Shown: positions 11,967 through 22,481 of the stretch, piece by piece
Layout: each line of letters begins with the position of its first letter
How positions within the stretch are numbered: position 1 is the first letter of the stretch
NCBI GenBank assembly: GCA_039621445.1
Contig: CP154954.1
Location: forward strand, 78,006,073 to 78,070,072
DNA from: Euglena gracilis
Taxonomy: Eukaryota; Euglenida; Euglenophyceae; Euglenales
Length of the DNA stretch: 64,000 nt
Direction: 5' to 3'
Notes under the pieces: model-generated
What the model saw: the letters and a program-made list of their open reading frames with translations, nothing else
Told to the model about the DNA's origin: nothing
The model's database searches: none
Program-made: the position numbers and the translations under genes

Positions 11967-12244
11967 GTATCCCGGCTTCATTTGTGCACCCCTGTTTCGA
12001 TCTTTTTACCGGCGCGGTGCATTTGCTGGCGCCTCCAAGAGGGGGACCCATCCCTGCTGGTCTGCAAGCCCTGGTCATAGAGCTCCGTTGCGCAGATCTG
12101 CAACGTTGATGAGGAGCTAATATGCTGGCTGGATTCCGTGGCGCACTGGCTACAAGATTTTGCACTATAAAGTTGCAAAACTTTTTCTGTCACATGTGAA
12201 TTGACAACTTTATGTCATTTGTCAGACGTGTATTTATACGCATC

Positions 12245-13690
12245 ATACTGTCTGATATATATATAATATATAATATAATATAATGTAATATAATATAATA
12301 CAATACAATACAATACAATACAATACAATACAATACAATACAATACAATACAATACAATCCAATCCAATCCAATCCAATCCAATCCAATCCAATCCAATC
12401 CAATCCAATCCAATCCAATCCAATCCAATCCAATCCAATCCAATCCAATCCAATCCAATCCAATCCAATCCAATCCAATCCAATCCAATCCAATCCAATC
12501 CAATCCAATCCAATCCAATCCAATCCAATCCAATCCAATCCAATACAATACAATACAATACAATACAATACAATACAATACAATACAATACAATACAATA
12601 CAATACAATACAATACAATACAATACAATACAATACAATACAATACAATACAATACAATACAATACAATACAACACAACACAACACAACACAATACAAGA
12701 CGTGTATTTATACACATCATACTGTCTGATATATATATATATATATACATATAATATAATATAATACAATACAATACAATACAATACAATACAATACAAT
12801 ACAATACAATACAATACAATACAATACAATACAATACAATACAATACAATACAATACAATACAATACAATACAATACAATACAATACAATACAATACAAT
12901 ACAATACAATACAATACAATACAATACAATACAATAAAATACAATACAATACAATACAATACAATACAATACAATACAATACAATACAATACAATACAAT
13001 ACAATACAATACAGTACAGTACAGTACAGTACAGTACAGTACAGTACAGTACAGTACAGTACAGTACAGTACAGTACAGTACAGTACAGTACAGTACAGT
13101 AGAGTAGAGTAGAGTAGAGTACAGTACAGTAGAGTAGAGTAGAGTAGAGTAGAGTAGAGTAGAGTAGAGTAGAGTAGAGTAGAGTAGAGTAGAGTAGAGT
13201 AGAGTAGAATAGAATAGAATAGAATAGAATAGAATAGAATAGAATAGAATAGAATAGAATAGAGTATACTATACTGTACTATATTATACTATACTATACT
13301 ATACTATACTATACTATACTATACTATACTATACTATACTATACTATACTATACTATACTATACTATACTATACTATACTATACTATACTATACTATACT
13401 ATACTATACTATACTATACTATACTATATTATATTATACTATACTATACTATACCATGCTCTACTATACTATACTATACTATACTATACTATACTATACT
13501 ATACTATACTACACTATACTATACTATACTATACTATACTATACTATACTATACTATACTATACTATACTATAGTATAGTACAGTACAGTACAGTACAGT
13601 ACAGTATAGTATAGTATAGTAATAGTATAGTATAGTATAGTATAGTATAGTATAGTATAGTATAGTATAGTATAGTATAGTATATTGTCT
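12245..13690. repeat. Pentanucleotide satellite, stepwise unit series
   Basis: Consecutive five-base arrays, in order: TATAA, CAATA (12300-12357), CAATC (12358-12541), CAATA (12542-12671), CAACA (12672-12690), then a repeat of the unique lead-in (12697-12765), CAATA (12766-13013), CAGTA (13013-13100), GAGTA (13101-13207), GAATA (13208-13262), CTATA (13265-13571) and its inverse GTATA (13571-13690). Most neighbouring arrays differ by one base of the unit. Long Tyr/Ile/Leu/Val frames here are artefacts. Confidence 0.95.
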
Positions 13691-14275
13691 GTCTATATGT
13701 ATAGTATAGTCTATTAGTCTGATAGTATTCTAGTATAGTCTAGTATGGATATATAGTATAGTATGTTAGAGTATGGTATAGTATAGGATAGTAGAGGAAT
13801 AGGTATAGTCCTAGTCGTATAGTATAGTATAGTAATACTATATATAGTATCGTCTCTGTACTAGGAATATAAAGTACATAGAATAGAAGAGACTACGAAT
13901 AATCGAAAATAGAATAAATAACTCATAGAGTATACTAGTACTCTACTATACTATACTATAGTATAGTCCTCGTCCTCATTAAGTAGTCTCGTCGTATTCT
14001 ATTATATCGTCTCGTAATAGTTGTATAAGTACTCGTCTCTTCTCGTATCGCCTCTTAGTCTCATCTAGTCAGTCTGTATCGTCTAAAGTAGATAGAATGA
14101 ATAGAATAAATAAAAGAATCTAGATAAATGAATGAATAGACTAAATAGCATAGGAGTGACTCTATGCTCTCCTCTACTCTCATACTATAAGTATCTCCGT
14201 CCCCGTCCGTATAGTATTGTACTCGTATCGTATCGTTAGTTCTCTGGCTAGTTCTAGTTAAGTCTCGTCATAGTA
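13690..14275. repeat. Degenerate pentamer-derived sequence
   Basis: Imperfect tagta, gaata and cgtct pentamers with many substitutions and length changes, forming a transition between the ordered A/T-rich arrays and the CTCGT arrays. Confidence 0.7.
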
Positions 14276-17200
14276 CATGTCTCGTATAGTATCGTCTCGT
14301 CTCGTCTCGTCTCGTCCTCGTCTCGTCTCGTCTCGTCTCGTCTCGTCTCGTCTCGTCTCGTCTCGTCAGTCGTCTCGTCTCGTCTCGTCTCGTCTCGTCT
14401 CGTCTCGTTCGTCTCGTCTCGTCCATCGAATCGCCTCGCCTCGACCTCGCCTCGCCTCGCCTCGCCTCCTCGCCTCGCGCCTCCCTACTCTCCGCGCCTC
14501 TCCCTCGCCTCCTCTCCTCTCCTCTCCTCTCTCATCTCCTCTACCTCTACTCCTCCTCTCCTCTCCTTCCTCTCTCCTCTCCTCTCCTGTCCCTCAATCT
14601 CATCTACTCTCCTCTCCTCTCCTCTCCTCTCCTCTCCTCTCCTCTCCTCTCACTCTCCTCTCCTCTCACTCTCCTCTCCTCTCCTCTCCTCTCCTCTCCT
14701 CTCCTCTCTCATCCTCCTCTCTCTCCCTCCTCTCCTCTCCTCTCTCTCCTCTCCTCTCCTCTCCTCTCCTCTCCTCTCCTCTCCTCTCCTCGCCTCGCCT
14801 CGGCTCGCCTCGCCTCGCCTCCTCCTCTCCTCTCTCCTCTCCTCTCCTCCTCTCCTCTCCTCTCCTCTCCTCTCTCTCCTCTCCTCTCCTCTCCTCTCCT
14901 CTCCTCTCCTCTCCTCTCCTCTCCTCTACTCTCCTCTCCTCCCTCTCCCCTCCTCCCTCTCCCCCTCTCCTCTCCTCTCGTCTCTCTCCCTCTCCTTCCC
15001 TCCCTCTCCTCTCTCTCCCTCTCCTCCCCTCTCTCTCCTCTATCTCCCTCTCTCTCCTCCTCTCCCTCCCCCTCTCTCCTCTCCTCTCTCCTCTCCTCTA
15101 TCTCTCCCCCTCCTCTCCCCCTCCTCTCCTCTCCTCTCCCTCTCCTCTCCCCTCTCTCCTTCCTCTCCTCTCCTCTCCTCTCCCTCCTCCTTCTCCTATC
15201 CTCTCTGTCCTGTCCTTTCTGTCCTCCTCTCCTCTCCTCTCCTCTCCTCTCCTCTCCCTCTCCCTCTCTCCCTCCTCCTCTCTCTCCTCCCTCTCCTCCC
15301 TCTCTCCTCTACTCTCTTCTCTCTCTCCTCTCCTCTCCCTCTCCCTCTCCTGTCCCTACTCTCCCTCCTCTCTCCCTCTCCTCCCCTCTACTCCCCTCCT
15401 CTCCCCTCCCTCTCCTCTCCTCTCCTCTCTCTCCTCTCCTCTCCTCTCTCCTCTCCTCTCCTCCCTCCTCTCCTCTCCTCTCTCTCTCTCCTCTCCTATC
15501 CTCTCCCTCCTCTCTCTCCTCCCTCTCCTTCTCCTCTCTCTCCCTCTCCTCTTCTCTCTCCCTCTCCTCTCCTCTCCTCTCCTCTCTCCTCCTCTCCTTC
15601 CTCTCCTCTCCTCTCCTCTCCTCTCCTCTCTCTCTCCCCTTCTCCTCTCCTCTCCTCTCCTCTCCTCTCCCCTCTCCTTCTCTCCTCCTCTCCCCTCCTC
15701 TCCCCCCTCTCCCCCCTCCCCCCTCCTCTCTCCTCTCCTTCCTCTCCCTCCTCTCCTTCCCTCTCTTCCCTCCTTCCCTCTCCTCTCCTCTCCTCTCCTC
15801 TCCATCTCCTCTCCTCCTCTCCTCTCTCCTCTCCCTCCTTTCCTTCCTGTCCTCTCCTCTCTCTCCCCCTCTCCTCCTCCTCCTCTCCTCTCCTCTCCTC
15901 TCCTCTCTCTCCCTCCTTCCTCTTTCTCTCCTCTCCTCTCCTCTCCTTCTCCTCTCCTCTCCTTCCTCTCCTCTCCTCTCCTCCTCTCCCTCTCCTCTCC
16001 TTCCCTCTCCCCTCCTCTCCTTTCCCTCCCTCTCTCTCCTCGCCCCTCCTCTCCCCTCTCCTCTCCTCTCCTCTCCCTTCTCTCCCTCCTCCCTTCCTCT
16101 CCTCCCTCCCCCTCCTCCTTCCTCCTCCTCTCCTCTCCTCTTCTCCTCCTCTCTCCTCTCTCTCCTCTCCCCTCTCCTCTCCTCCCTCTCTCTCCCTCTC
16201 TCTCCTCTCTCCGCTCTCCTCTCTCTCCTCTCTCCTCTCCTCCCATCTCTCCTCTCACTCTCCTCTCCCCCCTCCCTCTCCTCTCCCCTCTCCCTTCCTG
16301 TCCCTCTCCTCTCCCTCTCCTCTCCTCCTCTTCTCTCTCCTCTCTCTCCCTCTCCCCTCCTCTCCTCTCCTCCTCTCCTCTCCCCCTCCTCTCTCCTCCC
16401 TCCTCTCCTCTCCTCTCCTCCTTCCTCTCCTCTCCTCTCCTCTTCTCCTCTCTCTCCTCTCCTTCCCTCCTCTCCTCTCCTCTCCCTCCTCTCCTCTCCC
16501 TCCTCTCCTCCCCTCCTCTACCCTCACCTCCTCTCCTCTCTCTCCTCTCCTCTCCTCTCCTCTCCTCTCCTCTCTCCTCTGCTCTCCGCCTCCCTCTCCT
16601 CTCCTCTCCTCTCCCTCTCCTCCTCTCTCCTCTCTCTCTCCTATCCTCTCCTCTCCTCTCTCTCCTCTCTCCCCCTCCTCCCTCTCCTCCTCCACTCCCC
16701 TCTCCCCCCCCTCCCCTCTCCTCCTCTCCCCTCCTCTCACCTCTCCTCTCCCCTCTCCTCCCCCTCCCTCTCCTCTCCCTCCTCTCTCTATCTCCCTCTC
16801 CCTCCTCTCCTCTCCTCTCCTCTCCTCGCCTCTCTCTCCTCTCCCTCTCCTCTCCTCTCCTCTCCCTCTCCTCTCCTCCCCCTCTCCTCTCCTCCCCCTC
16901 TCCTCTCCTCCTCCTCTCCTCTCCTCTCTCTCTCCCCCCCCCTCTCCTCTCCCCCTCCCTCTCCCTCTCCTCTCTCTCCCTCTCCTCTCTCTCCTCCTCT
17001 CTCTCCTCTCCTCCCTCTCCTCTCCCTCTCCGTCCCTCTCCTCTCCCTCTCTCTCCCTTCTCTCCCTCTCCCTCCCCCCTCTCCTCTTCCCTCTCCCCTC
17101 TCCTCTCCTCTCCTCCTCTCCTCCTCTCCTCTCTCTCCTCTCTCTCCCCCTCTCTCTCCTCTCCTCTCTCTCCTCTCCTTTCCTCTCCTCCCTCTCCTCC

Positions 17201-17469
17201 CCTCCCCCCCCCCCTCCCCTCCCCTCCCCCTCCCCTCCCTCCCCTCCCCCCCTCCCCTCCCCTCCCTCCCTCCTCCCTCCCCTCCCTCCCCTCCCCTCCC
17301 TCCCTCCTCCCCTCCTCCCCTCCCCTCCCTCCCCTCCCCTCCCCTCCCCTCCCCTCCCCCTCCTCCCCCTACCCTCCCCCTCCCCTCTCCTCTCCTCCTC
17401 TCCTCTCCTCTCCTCCTCTCCTCTCCTCTCTCTCCTATCTCCTCTCCCTCTCCTCATCTCTCTCTCCTC

Positions 17470-17505
<36 letters not shown>
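14276..17505. repeat. CTCGT to CTCTC pentamer satellite (polypyrimidine tract)
   Basis: Starts with CTCGT pentamers (14280-14425), passes through CTCGC (14430-14475) to CTCTC/CTCCT and ends in CT dinucleotides (17466-17500). About 3 kb has almost no purine on the plus strand, so it could form triplex (H-DNA). The 1,100-residue Ser/Pro/Leu frame and the minus Arg/Glu/Gly frames across it are repeat artefacts. Confidence 0.95.
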
Positions 17506-19198
17506 CGTGTGTGTGTGTCTGGGTATGTGTGTCCTGTCCCTCTCCCCCTCTGTGTTTCTGCCCCACCCCCGCGCACCCCACACCACGATACTGTGCGATA
17601 ATTTTCCACTGGGTAAGCTCATACAACACAAGGCAAAAAGTTATGGCACTTTCGGATGCATTATTCGTTGCAACAACAGGTGCCATCCACTGGGGTTGGA
17701 TTGGCAACCAATTTCGCCCCCCTCAATTTCCGCAATTTTTTTTTTGAAAATTTTCTGCAATTTCCGCAATTTTCCCGCACTTTTCCCACAATTTTCCCGC
17801 ATTTCCCCCCCCTTTTTTTTCTGCAGTTTTTCTGCATGAACCTGAAACATAAGATAAAATGAGTTCCGACCGTTCCTTGAACGTTTGACAAGGGCTCCCA
17901 TGTGCTTTGTTTTACTATTTTTTTTTGCAAAGTTTGCTGAAATTTTCTTTTTTTCGCGAATTTCGTGAATTTGGCCAAAATTTGGCAATTTTTTGGCTTT
18001 TTTTGAAGGTTTTCCCGATTTCTTATCGGAAATAATTTTGGTTTTGCCTGATACCAAGATTTTCTTCTTTTTTTTTTTTGCCATTTTGGACTTTTTCACC
18101 CAAGAAATCCTAGATTTCAGAAATCACCGTCTTCTCAAAATCACAAAAATCATGTTTGAAATGTGAATAACAGCTCAAAACATTCACCAGTGCTGCAAAA
18201 TGGAAAAAATTGTGAAATTTTTCTACGTCCCCTCCAGCAGCTGAGCAGTGTACTTATCCCCAAAACCGCAATTTCCGCAATTTTTCCGCAATTTGATGAA
18301 CCCTCAATCTCAATGGTTTCTGGGGGAAGCATCCAAAGCTTTTGTTGGGTCGGGAAAGTCAAAAGAATGACCTTCACCCTGGGCCGGTTTAGGGCATGTT
18401 CCTTCCTTCTTTTTCAGCCGTTGCAAGTGATCAAAAATGAACTGACTGCCCATTTTCGACTTCATTGGGACACTCCGATGGGTGCCAGCAGGAGGTGCTG
18501 CTTAGTTAATGTGTTTGAAATATATTTTATTCATTTTACATTATATGCATTACACATAACATATAATGCGCATATGCACAATACGCAATTGTTCAATATG
18601 TACAGTATGCGCAATATGAACATGTACATATGTGCATAAAAGAATAGATGGATAGCAGTGGTTACAAGGGGGGGCGTGGGGGGTGGTCTGAACCCTCTGG
18701 TCCAGGAGGGGGGGGAGAACACCCCCCACATAAGCCCCATGCAACTTCTTTCTTTTGAACCCTGCCCGGCAGGTGGGGGGGGTCCATCTCCAGAGCCAAG
18801 GAAGACACCCCCACCTGGTCTCTGACACGTTTCCGGTACCAAACCCTGGGGACAAATATTGTGGAGGGAAAACTCTCAGATAAAAGAAAACCCTGTCAGT
18901 GCCGAACTACCTTGGGCTGAGGGAAATGTTAATGATGATAAATAAAAGATAAAATGAATGAAAATAAAACAACAAATAAATAAACAAAACAAAACAGAAC
19001 AGAACAGAACAAAACAAAATAAAATAAAATAATTAAATTAAGATAAAACGAAACAAATAAGTAGTGAATAAATAATAATACAAATATATAATAATAATAA
19101 TAAAAGATAAATTATGGGTATGTTTTTGCATGTCATGTGTGTGTACGCAAGCCTCCCCCAACGGTGCCAGTCCCGTCCCGCCCTCCGCCCTCCCGCAG
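17506..19198. other. Non-coding, AT-rich
   Basis: Short ttttcccgcaatttt-type repeats (17720-18110, again 18250-18300), a microsatellite-like stretch (18540-18640), a G/C-run block (18660-18800) and an A-rich AAAAC/AAAAT pentamer region (18950-19110). No exon before 19199. Confidence 0.5.
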
Positions 19199-19387
19199 GA
19201 GACCGCCACGCCGCGGCTGGGCGACCTGCCGCAGGGCAGCCTGGCGCTGTGGCGGAAGTGCGGCCGCTGCGAGGTGCTGAAGGAGGCCCTGACCGACTTC
19301 AACGGCAGCTTTGCCATGGTGTGCCGGGAGTGCCTCGGGGAGCCCGCCAAGCCCCCGGCCCGGGCCAAGCCGGCGCCCAGGGCCGCG
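19199..19387 (+). CDS. Gene P exon candidate with four-cysteine zinc-finger-like motif
   Basis: Acceptor ctcccgcag and donor gcg/gtcggc bound a frame with near-total third-position GC. It contains LWRKCGRCEVLKEALTDF, then NGSFAMVCRECLG: W-x2-C-x2-C-x17-C-x2-C. This spacing is that of GATA-type and other C4 fingers, but the GATA core between the pairs is absent, so no family is claimed. A Pro/Lys/Ala tail follows. It probably binds one zinc ion and could act in DNA, RNA or protein contact. It is the most structured exon of gene P. Confidence 0.6.
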
Positions 19388-20880
19388 GTCGGCGTCGCAG
19401 GAGATCCACGTGGAAGCGTGCATGGAACATGCTACTGCTGGTGGGGTGCTTGGGAGGTTTTCGGAGTGGCTTGCTGGTTTTGCTCCCCGTCCCAGGAGAT
19501 GGGCCAAGAATGACCAATGTATATATATGACCAATGTATATATATATGACCAATGTATGTATATTTTTTATATACATATGTACATACATATATAATATAC
19601 ATATGTATATTGTATTATATTTATGTAAGGCAGCAAGATCTTCTTTTACGTACACATACACACATACATACATACAGGATGTCAGAAGTGATTTATTGGA
19701 TTCCAAGAAAGCGACCTGTGAGGTTCCCTTTTGTCCAAGACATGCCAAAGCTTTGGGAATGTTTGGTACAATTGGAGGTGGGGGGGTCAGGAATGTCAGT
19801 TTTTTTTGAAACTCTGCCTGATGCTCACACTGAAACAGGGCGGTCCTTAAGGGACGGAAAAGTTTTTTTTATTTCCTTAAGGACCGCCCCCCTTTCGGCC
19901 AAAGGGCCGACCAAGGGCCGGACTGGGACTTGAACGGGGTCCAAAATTTAAAAGTCCAAAAAACACATTTTTGATGCTTTGGGTGGATGGACGATGGTCC
20001 AAGGATGCCAAGAATCAGTTTTTTTCCCTGATGTCGACCTGTTGTCGCCGAAAAATGCCAAATTTATTTGCCCATTTTCCTGTATATTTTCATTGAGGGT
20101 GCTGGGACAGCGGAGTTTTTTTTTTTATTTGCTTAAGGGCCGCCCTGCACTGAAATGAAGAATAAATACATAAAACAGATGTGATAAAACCTGTGTTGTA
20201 AGTACCCTTGGTCAGATGTTTGTCAGACGGGGCATTGTGAATCTATTCACATGGAAGACCAATAGCATTCCCGCAATATGAGGACCTCAGAACATGTTGA
20301 GTTTATGACTTCTCCCCATGACCTCTTCCCACACATTACCGTCAGGATTTTGGCGTATTGCTCTCCTCTATAAAAATGGATGCCTTTTTGCCCATTTTCA
20401 AGAGCACAAACCTCATCCAGAGTCATTGCATCTGTGTGCAAGTTGGGCGGCACAAGAAGTCACAACCACCAGAAGCGATGCCCAATTTGACAAGCGGCAA
20501 CGATGGGGGGAGGGTAATTCCAATGTTCGGTCTGTTTGGCGCGTGCCCGATCTGTGCACCAATTTTTGTTTGGATCGTCGTTTTTATGGTATGTGTATTT
20601 GCAAGGTACATGCAGGAATATGTACATAATTGTGCTTACATGAAAATGTAAGTGCACATGTATATGCACATGTTTATGCATCTATCCATTTGTACATGAA
20701 AATGTATAAGTATGTGAATTTGGATATTTAAATGCAGGTATATGCATGTGTACATATGTATAGAACGTTTGTGCACATGAATATGTATGTGTATGCATCC
20801 ATATGTATATGTACATACGGGTGCTGGTGTATGGATGCACCACGTGTGCAGTATACCAGCACCATGCATGCAGACTGTAG
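19388..20880. other. Intron-like sequence
   Basis: Contains a tatatatgaccaatg short tandem and TA/CATA microsatellite (19510-19680), the family B element (19837-20146) and a GCATAT/GTACAT-rich stretch (20600-20850). No exon is supported. Confidence 0.5.
19837..20146. mobile_element. Family B hAT-type MITE with exact 8-base target duplication
   Basis: The left end is cagggcggtccttaag and the right end is the inverse of cagggcggcccttaag. It is flanked on both sides by cactgaaa (19829-19836 and 20147-20154). CAGGG termini with 8-base duplications are characteristic of hAT transposons. The 310-base body is non-coding and carries a cggccaaagggccg hairpin (19898-19911) and ggtccaaggatgcca, shared with 11391-11640. 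Confidence 0.85.
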
Positions 20881-21097
20881 CCGCGGCCCTGCCCCCACCG
20901 CCGACCATCCCTCCGCTGCCGCTGTCCCCCCACCTGCCGCCGCCGGCCGACGGCAGCCTCAGCCAGCGCGGCAGCAGCGGCGGCCAGCGCAGCAGCGGCC
21001 GGCCCTCCCCGCTGCCCTCCCCGGCCCTCACTCCGAGCTCCACGCCGTCCCCCAAGCCGCCGCCCAGGCTGCCGAGCAGCGCTCCGGGGGACCGACG
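20881..21097 (+). CDS. Gene P exon candidate, Pro/Ser-rich
   Basis: The frame reads AALPPPPTIPPLPLSPHLPP, then PADGSLSQRGSSGGQRSSGR, then PSPLPSPALTPSSTPSPKPP, with GT at 21098. Third-position GC is high. The SP/TP-rich composition suggests a disordered, possibly phosphorylated linker. Confidence 0.5.
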
Positions 21098-21789
21098 GTT
21101 CCACGTCACAAATCGCACGGCGAGGAGAAGAAGCAAACAAAAGCAGACACGACAGACCACATTGCCCCTCATCAACACGCTTTGATAGCTTTGTTCTCGG
21201 ATGTGTCAGTGTGGCACGACGGGCAAGTCTCGTTTCCTTGGGCTGGGCACCATGGGCGGAGGGGGAGCTGTTTTTGACCAGGGAGGGGTTGGTTTTGGGG
21301 TGACCACTTACACCCCCAAGCTGCCAAGGGCTGTAAATTGCCTTTTTCAGAGAAAGGGATGGTGGTCCCCCCCTCCCCCGAGGGGTTTTTGGCTGCCCCT
21401 CCCCTCAGAGAAAGGGGGAACCACCATCCTTTTTTCCTGATAGATTCAGTTAACACCCTTCCCCTGGAGCTTTTCGAGAGTGAGTGGGTGGGTTGGGGAC
21501 CCGGGAGGAGGGTTTTGCCGCCGCCGCCGCCACCACCACCACCACAAGGGGTTGATGGAAAGAAGCCTCTGGTGAAGTGGGATGTTATGTTTTTTATCAG
21601 AATGATCACAATTAGGGAAAACCGACCAAAATGTTTTGACTTCAACGTTTTCCACATTTTTTTTCCCCCGCACAACGTGAGCAAGGCCATCCTCCCGTGT
21701 TCTTTTCTGGGTTCCTCCCATTTTCATTCCAATGTGAGCCTCTATTTTTGTTTGCAAACGCCCCCGGCTGCTTTATTTCTTGGTCGAGT
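21098..21789. other. Intron-like sequence
   Basis: Contains an inverted pair ggatggtggtcccc / ggggaaccaccatcc (21357-21430) around a G/C-run core, and a CCG/CCA triplet run (21518-21545). No exon is supported. Confidence 0.45.
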
Positions 21790-21866
21790 CCAAATACAGC
21801 GCGGGGCCTGCCCCTGGCCGGGCCCAAGGCGGGCGCAGACCATTCCGCCGACTCCAAGACCTCGCC
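21790..21866 (+). CDS. Gene P exon candidate, short
   Basis: The frame reads ARGLPLAGPKAGADHSADSK then TSP with high third-position GC. No good donor is visible on the right, and two other frames are open. This is the last plus-strand candidate before the large satellite. Confidence 0.3.
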
Positions 21867-22481
21867 TGGGATCCTTGCTGCAGCAGTCCCCCTATTTTTA
21901 GCACTTTTCGCGATTTTTCGGCCATTTTTTTTTTGTGGGTCCCCCGGGACCCCCCCCCCCGGGGGGCCCAGGGGGTGGGTGGTTGGGGGGACCCCCCTCC
22001 CCCCCCCTGGTCTTAAAAAAATCTCCTGTCCCCCCCCCCAGGGATGGATGGGAAGCCCTTCGGTGGTAGGGGGGGGGGTCCCGACCACCCCCCCCCCCTG
22101 GGGGGTAAGGTGGTAGGGGGGGGGGTCCGGCCCACCCCCCCCCCTAGATGTTGGGAAAAGTGGTCCGAACCCCCCCACCCCCCCCTCCTTGACAGGTGCC
22201 AAAAATAGCAGAAAATTTTCTTCCGGCGCGCAGCGCCGGAAAATGAGCAAAAAACACCCCTTTTGCTGACTTTTGGCCATATTGCCCATTTTTTGATGTG
22301 TTGGTGTTTTCCCCCAAAAACATGTTCAAAAAAATTCAAAAAATGAGCATTTTTGGATCGATTTTCAAAGAAAAATCAGGGGTTTTTGACCGATTCCGAC
22401 CCGATTTCCGGCCCTTTGCCCGTCCATGAAATCGAAAAAATTTCGGCCCCCCCTCAGTTTCGAGGTAGGAGGGGGGGGTCG
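21867..22481. other. Repeat-derived sequence
   Basis: 21895-22027 is the inverse of a family A element's 5' half (ends cttaaaaaaatctcctg). 22030-22300 is a G/C-run block with a CGGCGC/GCGCCG hairpin (22223-22240). No exon. Confidence 0.55.

Noticed and set aside
12190-13009. Open frames of Tyr/Cys/Ile/Val/Leu and Trp/Ile/Gly/Leu/Asp repeats
   Set aside because: Pure CAATA/CAATC pentamer translation on the minus strand; no protein-like composition.
15356-17631. Minus-strand Arg/Glu/Gly-rich frames of 300-458 residues
   Set aside because: Complement of the polypyrimidine satellite; artefacts.
14277-17747. 1,156-residue open frame (Ser/Pro/Leu)
   Set aside because: It is a frame through the CTCTC pentamer satellite; the frame is open because the repeat lacks stop codons.
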